NCBI RefSeq assembly: GCF_004769575.1
Contig: NZ_RQGA01000011.1
Coordinates: 62,001 to 126,000 of the forward strand
Source: Leptospira perdikensis
Lineage (GTDB): Bacteria > Spirochaetota > Leptospiria > Leptospirales > Leptospiraceae
DNA length: 64,000 bases
Direction: 5' to 3'
Shown piece by piece: positions 8,627 through 18,686 of this stretch. Position 1 is the stretch's first letter, and each line of letters begins with the position of its first letter. The notes below the pieces were generated by a model. The model worked only from the letters and a program-made list of their open reading frames with translations. It ran no database searches and was not told the DNA's origin. Both the position numbers and the translations under genes were made by a program.

Positions 8627-10183
8627 ATGATGGAATTCGGCGGGGTGCTAGTGAAACTTAGAAATCGCAATCTGGATCCAGAACGAATTGCCGACTTCGA
8701 ATGTTTCCGGAGTGGGATCTTAGAACGCATCGTAGAAAATTCACCTTTAAACGAAGTCTTAACCGAAATTGTCCAAGGGATTGAAACTCTCAACCCCACG
8801 ATGGTTTGCACCATCGTTCTTGTAGAAAATTCAAAAATCAAAATAGGGGCCGCCCCCTCCCTTCCCCAAACTTTTACTAAGGCCATTGAAGGTGTACCCA
8901 TCGGTCCTGAAGTTGGTTCTTGTGGAACGGCCGCTTATACTGGCAAACGAGTTATTGTTGAAGATATTGCATCAAGTCCATTGTGGAAAAAATACAAAGA
9001 CATAGCGATCAGTGTTGGTTTATTCTCTTGTTGGTCTGAACCAATTTTTTCCCATAAAAAAGATACCATCGGCGCTTTCGCAATCTATCATCGCGAGATT
9101 ATTAGTCCCAATGAATTTGATATCTTTATCATTACGGAAACAGCTGACCTTGTTAGTATTGCTATTGAAAAATCAATTGTTTCGGAAAGGCTTACTGAAA
9201 GTGAAAGAAGGTTTCGAGATTTTTTCGAAAAGAACTCCTCTGTGATGCTCATCATCGAACCAAACTCCGGTGACATTATCAACGCTAACCAAACAGCCGT
9301 TCAGTTCTATGGATACCCACATGATGTTTTAACAAAAATGAAAATTGACGAGATCAATATACTTCCGAGCGAAGAAGTAAAAATGGAAAGAATGCGTGCT
9401 CTATCAGAAGAAAGAAGTTACTTTTGTTTTCCCCACAAATTAGCAAGCGGGGTCGTCAAACAGGTAGAAGTTTATTCCACTCCCATTGAAACTAGCAACC
9501 GCCACCTACTATTCTCCATCGTTCACGATGTTACAGAAAGAAAAATTGCAGAAGAAAAAGTAAAATCCCTACTTTCCGAAAAGGAGATGATACTAAGAGA
9601 AGTTCACCATAGAATCAAAAACAATATGACGATCCTTTATAATTTATTAGATTTACAAGCAGGATCACAGGAAAACTTAGAAATTCGGAACTCACTCAAA
9701 GATGCCACAAGTCGCATCAAAACCATGTCCCTTCTGTATGATAAATTGTATTCCGGGAAAGCTTTCCATAAACTACAATTAGATGAATATTTATTACCTC
9801 TATCACAAGAAATCATTTCTCTATTTCCCTACCCGGTAAAACTAAATACAGAACTCACAAGCGACCAACTTTCCGCGGAACAACTCCAGGCGATCGGTAT
9901 CATTACCAATGAACTTCTCACAAATAGTTTAAAGTATGCCCGTGACCCCAAAAAAGAACTAGAAATCCAAATCAAATTTTGGGCAGAAGGAAATGATTTT
10001 CACTTAGTGATAGGAGACAATGGAAAAGGTTTTGATTCACAAGTTACTAACCCAGAAACATTAGGATTTGGTCTTACCTTAGTTTCTATGCTTGTAAAAC
10101 AAATTTCCGGCCAACTCACATTTCACGGAGATGCCGGAGCCGAATTCCATATAGTATTCCCAACTAAAAACGTATCTCGTTAG
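8627..10183 (+). CDS. GAF-PAS sensor histidine kinase (HisKA_2 type)
   Basis: 518 residues, cytosolic (no membrane helix). GAF domain at about 24-175, PAS at about 195-310, then the HisKA_2 dimerisation motif EVHHRIKNN with the phospho-accepting His near 326, and a HATPase_c domain with N-box NELLTNSLKYA (about 427), G1 DNGKGFD (about 464) and GFGLTL. This class is typical of blue-light, redox or general-stress phosphorelays; no cognate regulator is adjacent. The ATG at 8627 has no Shine-Dalgarno site; GTG at 8651 preceded by GGCGGGG is a plausible alternative. The stop overlaps the convergent gene by 20 bases. Confidence 0.88.
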   Translation: MMEFGGVLVKLRNRNLDPERIADFECFRSGILERIVENSPLNEVLTEIVQGIETLNPTMVCTIVLVENSKIKIGAAPSLPQTFTKAIEGVPIGPEVGSCGTAAYTGKRVIVEDIASSPLWKKYKDIAISVGLFSCWSEPIFSHKKDTIGAFAIYHREIISPNEFDIFIITETADLVSIAIEKSIVSERLTESERRFRDFFEKNSSVMLIIEPNSGDIINANQTAVQFYGYPHDVLTKMKIDEINILPSEEVKMERMRALSEERSYFCFPHKLASGVVKQVEVYSTPIETSNRHLLFSIVHDVTERKIAEEKVKSLLSEKEMILREVHHRIKNNMTILYNLLDLQAGSQENLEIRNSLKDATSRIKTMSLLYDKLYSGKAFHKLQLDEYLLPLSQEIISLFPYPVKLNTELTSDQLSAEQLQAIGIITNELLTNSLKYARDPKKELEIQIKFWAEGNDFHLVIGDNGKGFDSQVTNPETLGFGLTLVSMLVKQISGQLTFHGDAGAEFHIVFPTKNVSR

Positions 10184-11762
10184 AAACGGGAAATCCGTAT
10201 CTAAATCTTTTTTTGGAATTGCCAAGGTAAGCAAATTCCAAACGAATATTTTGAATTTGGTTTGTCTCCACCTTCTTATCTAAATACAAACGCACTTCTT
10301 TCTCCATAGTCCGGCGGTAAAAGTAATTTTCCTTAATGTAACTATACATTTTAAGATACAAAACTTGTTCTTCTGTAGATAGTTTTGGGTTTGGTTTTTC
10401 TGCGTTTTGGCTTGCAAACTTTAGTTTTCCACTGAGGAAACGAAGGTTGGGTTGTAATAAATAATTAATGGGATTTGACTCATCAATTTGAATTACAAGT
10501 GGGAGTTTGACTTGGTTACAATTCCAGTAGAATCGGAGTATTGGTTCTTCCTCACTCACCTCTTTCCAGAAAAACTCCAATTCATTTTTGATACCACAGA
10601 ATTCAGCGGATTTCTCATCAGAGTTCGAAACACTAACAAATGTTTTTGGGAAAATAGAAAATACAGTTTGATTGTGACTGAACTTAGAATACACCCCATG
10701 TGGAACCCAAACTCCGTCTTCGACTTTCTTAACCATCTCTTGTGCTTTTTGTTCTCCATTTCGTTTTTTTAGTTCTGCATAAAGAGATGCAGAAAGAGTA
10801 TTAATGAACTCTGGAAAAAAACGATCCCCCGCATTGGTCTTTGCCACTGCTTGGAAAATGGTTACATCGGCAATTTCAGTTCCTACAAGTTGCCTATATT
10901 GCCAAAGTAAGGAAGGAATGAAAACAAAGTCTTTTTTAAAGTCAGCTTCAATGGAAGCATCATAAGAACCTATCTGTTTGTCCAAACGAAACGAAGAAAC
11001 GATTAGCTGGCGTTTGACTGCTTCGCAAGTTCTATGTGTGTATAAGTCTGGGTGGTTTAACAAGGAAGCCGCGTAATAATCAGAAATCCCTTCTGCAAGG
11101 GAGCGACCTATGGCATTATTTCCCAGATACCTTCCAGTAATCAAATGGGTATATTCATGATAAATTGCATCAGGGCAAGAAGCAGTATCGATAATTCTTT
11201 CAAAAGCAAACGTATTTAGGATTGGGAAATCCCATTTTGGAGCAAACCATAATTCACTGTCCCAACTTCCTTTGACTTCTGAAGGAGGAATGGTTAGAGC
11301 TGTGTTTTTAAGAGGAACTTTGGAATCAAAATAATTTGTCGGTGAATATGCGTAAGGTGCATCTACTCGAACCACTACCTTGGGATGAAATTCTGTGATT
11401 TTTTCTTTGGATCCAGAAGAAAGGGCAATGGTTCTCCATTTGGATTCAATTTTTTTCAATTGGTATCCCAAAGTCAGATACTTTAGATTCCCTTCTACTT
11501 GATTGAGCGGGATAGGTAATTCTTCTAATCCAGAATAAATCAAAAAATTTTCTAAAACATAGTGAGTTTCGGACTGAAGTCCCATTTCCTCTAGAGTAAT
11601 GTTTTTGTGGAGGAAGTGTTTTTGGGTCTCATCCCAATCTAAAACTTGATTTGTTTTTTTTGATTCCGCACTGAGGCCGAAACCTGAAATCAAAGTAAAA
11701 ACAAAAACCATACTAAAGATTTTTTGTATGTAATTACCTTTGTTGTCTTGTTGATTCTTCAT
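10164..11762 (-). CDS. Secreted HExxH metallopeptidase-like protein
   Basis: 532 residues with an N-terminal signal peptide (basic MKNQQDNKGNYIQK then a hydrophobic stretch ending near GLSAES). Near residue 202 is HEYTH, followed about 20 residues on by GRSLAEGISDYYAAS, which gives the HExxH...E geometry of a gluzincin zinc peptidase (third ligand Glu, with a nearby Asp). The rest does not match a family I can name. Exported, so likely periplasmic or surface acting. It overlaps the histidine kinase tail-to-tail. Metalloprotease activity is an inference from the motif. Confidence 0.6.
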   Translation of the reverse strand: MKNQQDNKGNYIQKIFSMVFVFTLISGFGLSAESKKTNQVLDWDETQKHFLHKNITLEEMGLQSETHYVLENFLIYSGLEELPIPLNQVEGNLKYLTLGYQLKKIESKWRTIALSSGSKEKITEFHPKVVVRVDAPYAYSPTNYFDSKVPLKNTALTIPPSEVKGSWDSELWFAPKWDFPILNTFAFERIIDTASCPDAIYHEYTHLITGRYLGNNAIGRSLAEGISDYYAASLLNHPDLYTHRTCEAVKRQLIVSSFRLDKQIGSYDASIEADFKKDFVFIPSLLWQYRQLVGTEIADVTIFQAVAKTNAGDRFFPEFINTLSASLYAELKKRNGEQKAQEMVKKVEDGVWVPHGVYSKFSHNQTVFSIFPKTFVSVSNSDEKSAEFCGIKNELEFFWKEVSEEEPILRFYWNCNQVKLPLVIQIDESNPINYLLQPNLRFLSGKLKFASQNAEKPNPKLSTEEQVLYLKMYSYIKENYFYRRTMEKEVRLYLDKKVETNQIQNIRLEFAYLGNSKKRFRYGFPVSNEIRF

Positions 11763-11792
11763 TGATTCAATACTCTATTAATTTTATTTTTA

Positions 11793-11843
11793 AAAAGAGG
11801 TCTTGTTTTTCATCAACTTGATTTATGACAAAAGAACAAGACC
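11793..11843 (-). terminator. Rho-independent terminator after the small exported protein
   Basis: On the minus strand GGTCTTGTT (from 11843) pairs with AACAAGACC (ending 11799), extended by a TCAT/ATGA inner stem, and is followed by TCTTTTT (to 11793). It lies 28 bases after the stop at 11872 and before the peptidase gene. Confidence 0.7.
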
Positions 11844-11871
11844 GTAAAATTTTTCTGATAAACAGATAGGA

Positions 11872-12297
11872 TTAGAAACCAACCCCTACTGAATCATACA
11901 TTCCACCACTAACTACGTTACCAAGTCCACCTGTGTGAATGAGGATTCCCACAACGGCAACAACAGTTACAGAAGCTAATACGTTTTCGAAAACTAGGAA
12001 GTTTGTTCCATGTAAGTAGTTTCCTGTGGATTGTTTTAGTTGAATGGAAGAAACAATTTTATCCATGTCTTGGTCTAGAGTGCCAGCAAATTCGGCGTTT
12101 TTGATCTCTCTGCTGATTCTTGTAAATTCTGCAGGAGTGATATGAGCTTTTAAATACTCATTTGCTTCTTTAGTTGTCAGACCATTTTTTACTAAAACTT
12201 TGGCTGCCTCTCTTACAGTCATGGAAGAAGTGGGAGCTGCAAATACACTTTGTGTAACAAACGCTAATACTAATAGAATTGTGATTTTCTTTTTCAT
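11872..12297 (-). CDS. Small exported protein of unknown function
   Basis: 141 residues from the ATG at 12297, chosen because AAGGA sits 8 bases upstream and a clean signal peptide (MKKKITILLVLAFVTQSVFAAP, cleavable after AFA/VFA) begins there; an upstream in-frame start would add a non-hydrophobic tail. The mature part is helical and polar (about 25-100), with one C-terminal hydrophobic segment (about 108-130, NVLASVTVVAVVGILIHTGG) and a glycine-rich end. I do not recognise a family. It lies 120 bases downstream of the AraC-like gene and has its own terminator. Confidence 0.65.
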   Translation of the reverse strand: MKKKITILLVLAFVTQSVFAAPTSSMTVREAAKVLVKNGLTTKEANEYLKAHITPAEFTRISREIKNAEFAGTLDQDMDKIVSSIQLKQSTGNYLHGTNFLVFENVLASVTVVAVVGILIHTGGLGNVVSGGMYDSVGVGF

Positions 12298-12416
12298 CGG
12301 ATAGTCCTTGGAATCAAATTTGTTCGAAGTGGATTTGTTTTTCCCTCTCAAACTTGAATCCATCCTACTACGAAAAAGAATCCGAATCGTCTGCTTCGAT
12401 CGGATTGGATTGAAAA

Positions 12417-13556
12417 CTACGACCGGATGGATCGAACTGGATGTTTTTTAAGAATTTTTTCTCTAAATTCCCTGGGAGTAGCTCCTGTTTCCTTTTTAAA
12501 GGCCTCGTTGAATGTAGATTTCGACCCAAAACCAACATCATAGGCAATGGCAAGTAGAGACCTTTCCGGTTCTTTTTCGATTTTTTCCTTAGCTTCCTTC
12601 ACCCGATGAAAATTTGTATATTGATAGAAACTCAGTTTGATCTCAGAATTCAAAAATTCAGAAAGTTGGTGGGAACTAAGATCCATTCTTTCGGCCAATT
12701 CACGAAGGCTTAATTTTTCCTCACGATAGATTTTTTCTTTTTCAAATAAATCCTGGAGTTTGTTCCGAACTTCCTTGTGATCTAGTTTGGATATCTGAGA
12801 GATTTTGGCTTTCTTTTCATCTTCTACAATTTTTCGAACTTCTAAAAAGAAATCGGGATAACTTTGCCTAATCACATATAAAAAACATAGAAAAAATCCA
12901 ATGGCAATGCCTGACAATTGGTGTGCTGTTTGGCCACCTGTCACCAGAGTTTTTAACCCATTTAAAGATAAAGCCAAACAAAACCCAACAATAGTAATCC
13001 CTATCTTTAGTGTATAATTTTTACGGAAAGTACTCCAGCGGATCTGTTTAGATATCCTCCTAAAAATACGCAACATACACCAAATATAAATCAAAATGGT
13101 TGGCAAAACCAAAAACAAAGGTCGCTCTACAAAGGGATTCAATCCCTTGTTTTCACTTTCCCAATAATATGTTTGATTCCAAAAATTCCAGACCATAATC
13201 AAAACAAACAAGGTAACTAGTGGAACGATGCGGTAAGACAACCTACGGAAAGAACGAAATTTTCCCTCTAAAACGGTGAGAAAGTATTCATCTAACAATA
13301 CCCCAAGACAGGCTACAATTGGTAAATCAGTTAGGTATAAAAGATAAAGCCATTTGATTTTTCCTGAAGAAATTAAATAAAAATTAAATAAATGATAACT
13401 AGTCCCTAAAAAGATGATCCCTAGTAAAATTTGTTTTCTGTTTTTATGATAACTGAAAAATTCTCCGACTGCATAGAGACAAGCGAGTAACGAGGAAAAC
13501 AAAAGAAAAAAATTCAAAGATTCATTGTGAATTTGGAAAAAAGAAGACATCATCAT
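12417..13556 (-). CDS. Membrane-anchored AraC-family transcriptional regulator
   Basis: 379 residues. The first about 230 hold roughly seven hydrophobic helices; a linker with charged coiled-coil character (about 240-270) leads to a C-terminal AraC helix-turn-helix pair (LSLRELAERMDLSSHQLSEFLN and SLLAIAYDVGFGSKSTFNEAFKKETGATPREFR, each diagnostic in part). Such 7TM-AraC proteins are known in Leptospira and Bacteroidetes as putative one-component membrane sensors. Target unknown; the small exported gene downstream on the same strand is a candidate. Confidence 0.85.
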   Translation of the reverse strand: MMMSSFFQIHNESLNFFLLFSSLLACLYAVGEFFSYHKNRKQILLGIIFLGTSYHLFNFYLISSGKIKWLYLLYLTDLPIVACLGVLLDEYFLTVLEGKFRSFRRLSYRIVPLVTLFVLIMVWNFWNQTYYWESENKGLNPFVERPLFLVLPTILIYIWCMLRIFRRISKQIRWSTFRKNYTLKIGITIVGFCLALSLNGLKTLVTGGQTAHQLSGIAIGFFLCFLYVIRQSYPDFFLEVRKIVEDEKKAKISQISKLDHKEVRNKLQDLFEKEKIYREEKLSLRELAERMDLSSHQLSEFLNSEIKLSFYQYTNFHRVKEAKEKIEKEPERSLLAIAYDVGFGSKSTFNEAFKKETGATPREFREKILKKHPVRSIRS

Positions 13557-13731
13557 ACCAGCTGGTTTAGGGATTCAATTTAAAATAGCACTGTTTAGAC
13601 TAATATTGATTTCTATCCATAAAATGTTACCATTCATTTTCAACTCAAAGTAAATATTTATTTCTAAACGATTTAATATAGTTTAGGGAATTTCGGATAG
13701 AATTTATGTCGAAAATTGTTTAGAGGTGACT

Positions 13732-13797
13732 ATGCGAGTGCATATCCCTGTAGAACCTTGCGACCAGGATCCATTTAAAAACCCTAGTGCAAAATAA
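13732..13797 (+). CDS. Possible 21-residue peptide with a strong ribosome-binding site
   Basis: ATG at 13732 preceded by GAGGTGA five bases upstream; the frame runs MRVHIPVEPCDQDPFKNPSAK and ends TAA. It is followed within 10 bases by a hairpin and T-rich stretch. It sits in the gap between the divergently placed AraC gene and the end of aroA. No homologue is known to me. It could be a real microprotein or a chance frame. Confidence 0.3.
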   Translation: MRVHIPVEPCDQDPFKNPSAK

Positions 13798-13803
13798 TAA
13801 CCG

Positions 13804-13835
13804 ATACCAATGATAAATCGTTTGGTATTTTGTTT
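13804..13835. terminator. Bidirectional terminator-like hairpin after aroA
   Basis: ATACCAA (13804-13810) pairs with TTGGTAT (13822-13828); the plus side continues TTTTGTTT. Read on the minus strand the stem is followed by CGGTTATTATTTTG, so it could end aroA as well as the small plus-strand frame. Confidence 0.45.
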
Positions 13836-15120
13836 AAAACGATTTTAGAATCTCAAAAAAACCAGGGAAACTTGTATCCACCCAGCTTGTATCGTCGAAC
13901 GTAAGTTCTACGTTCGATAGTTTCGATAAAATGGCAAAACTCATAGCGATCCGATGGTCCATATAAGTTTCAATAAAAGAAGATTGAATTTCCCCTACTT
14001 CCCCGAACTCATAACCATCTTTCGATTCGTTCACTTTAACACCAAGTTTTTCCAAATTGGAAACCATGGATTGGATTCGATCCGATTCTTTGGCACGTAA
14101 TTCTTCTGCGTGAGAAATTTGAAAACCACCTTCAGAAAAGAGCCCTGCAATCGTCAGAATAGGAATTTCATCAATGATAGAAGGAATCAAATCTTCGGTA
14201 ATGACAGACCTTTTTAATTTAGATGGATAAACCAACAGATCACCGATCTCTTCACCACATTCTTGACGTTTGGCGACAACTTCAATCCGACCACCCATAT
14301 TTTTTAAAACAGTGATGATCCCCACTCGAGAAGGATTGAGGCCAATGTTACGAATCAGGAGAGGTTCTGTTCCACCGGCACAAAGTCCAAAAACAATATA
14401 GAAAGCTGCACTGGAAATATCTCCAGGAATGACAAATTTTGCACCTTCAAAATGATACGGTGGTTTTACGGTAAAATGTATGGGGGAATGGTGCTCGATA
14501 TTCCCACCTAAAAACCGAATCATATTTTCTGTATGGTCACGAGAAACTTCCGATTCTTTATATTCTATCGAAATCTCAGAAGCGAGGGCCGCTAGCACGA
14601 GCGCACTTTTGATTTGAGCGGAAGCAATGGGACTTGTATAAGAATAACTCTTTAGTTGTTTTCCACTGACACGAAGAGGAGCCCGGTCATTTCCTTCTGC
14701 GGAAACAATGTCTGCACCCATTTCCCTTAGTGGGTTCATAATCCTTGCCATCGGCCGTTTGCAAAGGGAAACATCGCCCGTTAGGGTCGCTGTGAGTCCA
14801 GGAAGCCCAGCAAGTAGTCCTGCAGAAAGTCTGATTCCCGTCCCTGCATTTCCAAAATCCAAAACACCCGCAGGAGATTTTAAGTTATTTTTTCCAGGAC
14901 TGAAAACAGAATAACTACCTTTGCCTATTGGTTCTACCGAAAGCCCTAAACTAACAAAACAATTTAAGGTATGAAGGGGATCTTCGCCTTCTAAAAAACC
15001 ATGAATTTCCGATTTTCCTTGGGAGAGTGCACTAAAGAGTACCGACCTATGGGAGATGGACTTATCTCCGGGGACATAAATTTCTTTTTTGGCACTTAAT
15101 TTGATTTGGGGCTTCAACAT
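13834..15120 (-). CDS. aroA: 3-phosphoshikimate 1-carboxyvinyltransferase (EPSP synthase)
   Basis: Sixth step of the shikimate pathway: shikimate-3-phosphate + PEP to EPSP. 428 residues, the usual length. Visible signatures: [11 protein letters not shown] (17-26), [12 protein letters not shown] (PEP site, the LxxGNAGT motif), [15 protein letters not shown], and the C-terminal RAKESDRI and DHRIAMS. Monocistronic in appearance, with 51 bases to the divergent gene at 15172. Confidence 0.96.
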   Translation of the reverse strand: MLKPQIKLSAKKEIYVPGDKSISHRSVLFSALSQGKSEIHGFLEGEDPLHTLNCFVSLGLSVEPIGKGSYSVFSPGKNNLKSPAGVLDFGNAGTGIRLSAGLLAGLPGLTATLTGDVSLCKRPMARIMNPLREMGADIVSAEGNDRAPLRVSGKQLKSYSYTSPIASAQIKSALVLAALASEISIEYKESEVSRDHTENMIRFLGGNIEHHSPIHFTVKPPYHFEGAKFVIPGDISSAAFYIVFGLCAGGTEPLLIRNIGLNPSRVGIITVLKNMGGRIEVVAKRQECGEEIGDLLVYPSKLKRSVITEDLIPSIIDEIPILTIAGLFSEGGFQISHAEELRAKESDRIQSMVSNLEKLGVKVNESKDGYEFGEVGEIQSSFIETYMDHRIAMSFAILSKLSNVELTFDDTSWVDTSFPGFFEILKSF

Positions 15121-15171
15121 GTTGTATTTTTCTAAAAAGTATTTTGCAATTTGGTGCTTCTTTAGTAGGTT

Positions 15172-17745
15172 TTGACGGAAACCAAGGTTTCACAAACGAA
15201 CAACCAAATGCCTCTAGATACCAGTAAAAATAACCAAAAGATCCCAGTCAATCCAGGTGAAGTCCTTTTCATCGGAGGCAAAGCCTCGACCTCTATGAAC
15301 ATCCTACACGAAGGATCGGTGCGAGTGGAGACCACATTGGGAGATACAAGCATTGTTCTCTATAGTTTAGAAGGGGCAAACCTCACACCGGGTATCTTTG
15401 CTCTTTTGGAAGGCACACCTTACCCATATACCATTCGTGCCAAAACTTCTTGTGTCATCTCTACTTATGTGATGAACCAACCCAATGCCAAAAAAACTCT
15501 TACTTCAAAAGTTTCTGTGGGTGTGATGGCGGTGCGAACTCTACTCAAAGAAATCGGAGAACTCTACAAACGAGTTCTTTCCATCAAAGGTCTCTCCGCA
15601 AAATTCGAACAGACCATGGACAACTTGGGTGCTGTTTATTATATCTTAAACCCATCCATCTTTTCTGATGTAAGTCCAGGTGGGTTGATTACTCGTGATG
15701 AAAATATCATTGATCCCGTAATGAAACTCATCCGAAACAATTTGGCCGGGTTCCAAGAACACGGAGGGATGCTTCCCGACAAACCTACTGTGAATTTTTT
15801 AGAAGAAGATCATGGTGAGTTTTTTGAACGTAATTATAGTGAGGCGGTTGAATGGAATGATGCCGAATTCCACTTCATTAGAAAAATCCTTTCTGTGAAT
15901 CCAAAAATTTCGCAGGCTCTATTCGAAGCAGATCCTACTCTTCTACAAAGTGCCGCAGAAAGTTACGTAAAAACCTATCGAGAGTTATTTGAATTATTAA
16001 GTAAAGAAACCTACGAATTATCTGAAATGATGAACAGTATGTTTGCTGGCGAAAATGCTCTCATTGAAAAATTCAACCTAACTTTGGATTTATTCAATAC
16101 TGGATATTCGACAATTCCCTCCACTGTATTATTACCCGTAACAGAATGGGCTTTAAAAAAATCCAAATCACTGCTCGATGAATACAAACAAATTTTTGGT
16201 TCTCCTTTTGCTGCGGTTGGGAATAGTTTAGACAAATTAGAAACCAAACAAACAGAACTTACATCTAAATACGGACACGAACTCTCTGCACAAAAAAATA
16301 AAGATGAAATGGCTGCACAAGGCAGTGAAACCATCCGCGCAGGTATCGATACCAAAGCTCTGAAAACAGAACTTTTAAATTCAGCAAGTCAAATTCTAAA
16401 CTACTCACAAGCAGATCCGGAATCGGTAAAAGAATTTTCCACACTGATGGTAAAACTAAAATCCTTCAAAAACCCGTTGGATCCAGAACCAGACAATCGT
16501 AAAATCAGAAGGACAATTTCAAAAACCTATTGGGAAGTATATAAAAAATCCTTCACTAAGTGGTTACAGTCCGGCAAACAAGCTCCTAAAGCCGTGGAAC
16601 TTATGTTACGTTACGGATACTTTGATGAAAGTCTCCTGGATGAAGGTCATATTGTGGAACTTGTGAGTCGGTTGTACCAAGGTGGCGGAAATCCAAGTGC
16701 TCCCATTCATTATGGTACTGATTGGCTTGAAAAGATTTACTCACGCGAAGCTCCCACATCCGTGGACGAACTAGGGCAAACATTCTTTGAAAAATTAAAA
16801 ATGGATCTTAAAGATTCAGCGATTAAATCAGAAAAAGATATCCCACCAGACTATGATACTGGAGAAGCGAGGCTCGGTTCAGAAATCTCCTCTATGTATG
16901 AACCGAACGTACGTTTGACGTCAGGAAATATAGCGAGTCATTTCCCAATCTTAACGAAATACCATATCACAATCCCTCTGGAAAAATGTTTTGTTTCCAA
17001 AGATGATGTAGAAAAGGCCTTACAATACATTTTGGGTGTAGACTATACTGCTTTCAATAGAGAAGTCATTTATCGTAATGAAGAAATCGGAATCAAAAAC
17101 GAATTTGTGCAAAGATCAATCATTCCAGACTTCATTTTAGTTCCGTCTATCGGACCAAAAATTATGATGTGGCAAGACCTTTCTATCTTTCGCGGGGCCG
17201 GATCTAAGGAGTCCAGAGGAAGAATTAGTATCCCTCATTTTGTCACAGGGGATCTAAAAACCTTTATGTTGGAAGCAATTGCGGCATTCCGCTGGGAACT
17301 TTGTAAAAATATCCTTGGTCCTGATTGGAACAACGTAGGAATTCCATCCATTACGGCAGATTACACGGATTATGTGCAGTTCTACAAAAAGAGTAAAGAC
17401 CTTTCCCCTGAACTCAAAGAAAAAATTTCTTCTGAATTCAAACGATTCCGCACAGACCGCGATAAGTTTGCTTATGATTATTCTATGTGGATTCGGTATG
17501 AAGCTGAGGGTGTACAAAGGGTCAACCGTGTGGTGCGTTCGATATTTTATCGTCACATCCCATTCCATAAAAACATCCGAGAAAAGGTAAGTTCGCAACC
17601 CGCTTATTCCGAACTCCATAACCGATTCAAAAACGTTCGCACACGCCAACACAAAGAATTCGAAAACAAATACAAAAAGTATATGGATGCTAGCGGAAAC
17701 TTGCCCAAAGAACTCTATGAGAATTTAACTTTTTACGAAGTTTAA
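15172..17745 (+). CDS. Large protein with cyclic-nucleotide-binding-like N-terminal domain
   Basis: 857 residues from a TTG start preceded by AGTAGG; the first ATG in frame (15208) has no Shine-Dalgarno site. Residues about 22-110 have the cNMP-binding (Crp-like) beta-barrel pattern: [48 protein letters not shown]. The remaining about 740 residues are charged and mostly helical without a recognised domain, membrane helix or DNA-binding motif. So it looks like a cytosolic scaffold or effector responding to a cyclic nucleotide. The window also encodes a class III cyclase (22800). Function not known. Confidence 0.6.
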   Translation: MTETKVSQTNNQMPLDTSKNNQKIPVNPGEVLFIGGKASTSMNILHEGSVRVETTLGDTSIVLYSLEGANLTPGIFALLEGTPYPYTIRAKTSCVISTYVMNQPNAKKTLTSKVSVGVMAVRTLLKEIGELYKRVLSIKGLSAKFEQTMDNLGAVYYILNPSIFSDVSPGGLITRDENIIDPVMKLIRNNLAGFQEHGGMLPDKPTVNFLEEDHGEFFERNYSEAVEWNDAEFHFIRKILSVNPKISQALFEADPTLLQSAAESYVKTYRELFELLSKETYELSEMMNSMFAGENALIEKFNLTLDLFNTGYSTIPSTVLLPVTEWALKKSKSLLDEYKQIFGSPFAAVGNSLDKLETKQTELTSKYGHELSAQKNKDEMAAQGSETIRAGIDTKALKTELLNSASQILNYSQADPESVKEFSTLMVKLKSFKNPLDPEPDNRKIRRTISKTYWEVYKKSFTKWLQSGKQAPKAVELMLRYGYFDESLLDEGHIVELVSRLYQGGGNPSAPIHYGTDWLEKIYSREAPTSVDELGQTFFEKLKMDLKDSAIKSEKDIPPDYDTGEARLGSEISSMYEPNVRLTSGNIASHFPILTKYHITIPLEKCFVSKDDVEKALQYILGVDYTAFNREVIYRNEEIGIKNEFVQRSIIPDFILVPSIGPKIMMWQDLSIFRGAGSKESRGRISIPHFVTGDLKTFMLEAIAAFRWELCKNILGPDWNNVGIPSITADYTDYVQFYKKSKDLSPELKEKISSEFKRFRTDRDKFAYDYSMWIRYEAEGVQRVNRVVRSIFYRHIPFHKNIREKVSSQPAYSELHNRFKNVRTRQHKEFENKYKKYMDASGNLPKELYENLTFYEV

Positions 17746-17756
17746 TTCTTGCCAAC

Positions 17757-17789
17757 TTCCATAGATGCAATTATGTTGCATCTATGGAA
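17757..17789. promoter_or_regulatory. 14-bp perfect palindrome spanning a start codon
   Basis: TTCCATAGATGCAA and TTGCATCTATGGAA flank the 5-base spacer TTATG. The ATG at 17784 lies in the right arm, so the element could be an operator for a dimeric repressor or an RNA hairpin that masks the start codon. It is only about 10 bases after the preceding stop. Confidence 0.55.
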
Positions 17790-18686
17790 TCCATTCAAAA
17801 ATTCGATATCACTATCATTGGTGGGAGTTATGCAGGACTCTCGGCGGCCTTATCACTTGTTCGTTCTCTGCGAAATGTTGTTGTGATTGATTCGGAAAGG
17901 CCTTGTAACCAAAATACACCTTTCTCACATAACTTCGTTACTCACGACGGAAAAACTCCCAACCAAATCCGCTCCATGGCATTAGCTGATTTAAAGGAAT
18001 ACAAAACATTTAAACTACAGTTAGGTGAAGCGACATCAATTCAAAAACAAGGGTCTGGATATTTAATCAAAGGAAATGGATTTGCAGATATCCAATCGAA
18101 TCAAATCATTTTTGCAACAGGTGTTAAAGACATCTTACCAGAGATTCCCGGTTTTACCGAATCTTGGGGAAAAACTGTCATCCATTGTCCCTATTGCCAC
18201 GGATATGAATTTGTGGGGAACCAAACTGGTCTTTGGATGAATGAACCGGGTGTATTCGAACATGCTAAATTTCTAAAACATTGGTCAAAAGAAATTACAA
18301 TATTTACCAACGGTCCCATCCAATTCACAAAAGAAGAAGAAACCAACATAGAAAAAGAAGGGATAAGAGTAATTACTGATGTAGTAACAGAACTTTTACA
18401 CAAAGAAGGTAAAATCTCAAGTTTACAATTGAACTCTGGAAAAGAAATTCCACTGCAAACATTATATTCAAAAATGCCTATCGTTCAACATTCTAAGTTA
18501 CCGGAAGAATTAGGATGTAAACTTCTTCCCAGTGGTCATATAGATGTGACTCCGTTTTTTGAAACTAGTATTTCTAATGTGTATGCAGTGGGAGATATGG
18601 CTTCTATGTTTCGATCTGTGGCCCACGCCGTTCATTCAGGAAACATGGCCGGTGCCAAACTCAACCGAGCCATGATTCTGTCTTAG
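17784..18686 (+). CDS. Thioredoxin-reductase-like FAD/NAD(P) oxidoreductase
   Basis: 300 residues. FAD-binding Rossmann motif IIGGSYAGLSAALS (11-24), redox motif CPYCHGYE with cysteines 135 and 138, and the C-terminal FAD motif VYAVGDMA (about 269-276). CPYC followed by (D/H)G(W/Y)E marks the TrxB-like branch common in soil bacteria, distinct from true TrxB (CATC/CAVC). The substrate may not be thioredoxin. The start codon lies inside a perfect palindrome (17757-17789), which suggests local control. The stop abuts that of the convergent gene at 18687. Confidence 0.85.
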   Translation: MESIQKFDITIIGGSYAGLSAALSLVRSLRNVVVIDSERPCNQNTPFSHNFVTHDGKTPNQIRSMALADLKEYKTFKLQLGEATSIQKQGSGYLIKGNGFADIQSNQIIFATGVKDILPEIPGFTESWGKTVIHCPYCHGYEFVGNQTGLWMNEPGVFEHAKFLKHWSKEITIFTNGPIQFTKEEETNIEKEGIRVITDVVTELLHKEGKISSLQLNSGKEIPLQTLYSKMPIVQHSKLPEELGCKLLPSGHIDVTPFFETSISNVYAVGDMASMFRSVAHAVHSGNMAGAKLNRAMILS

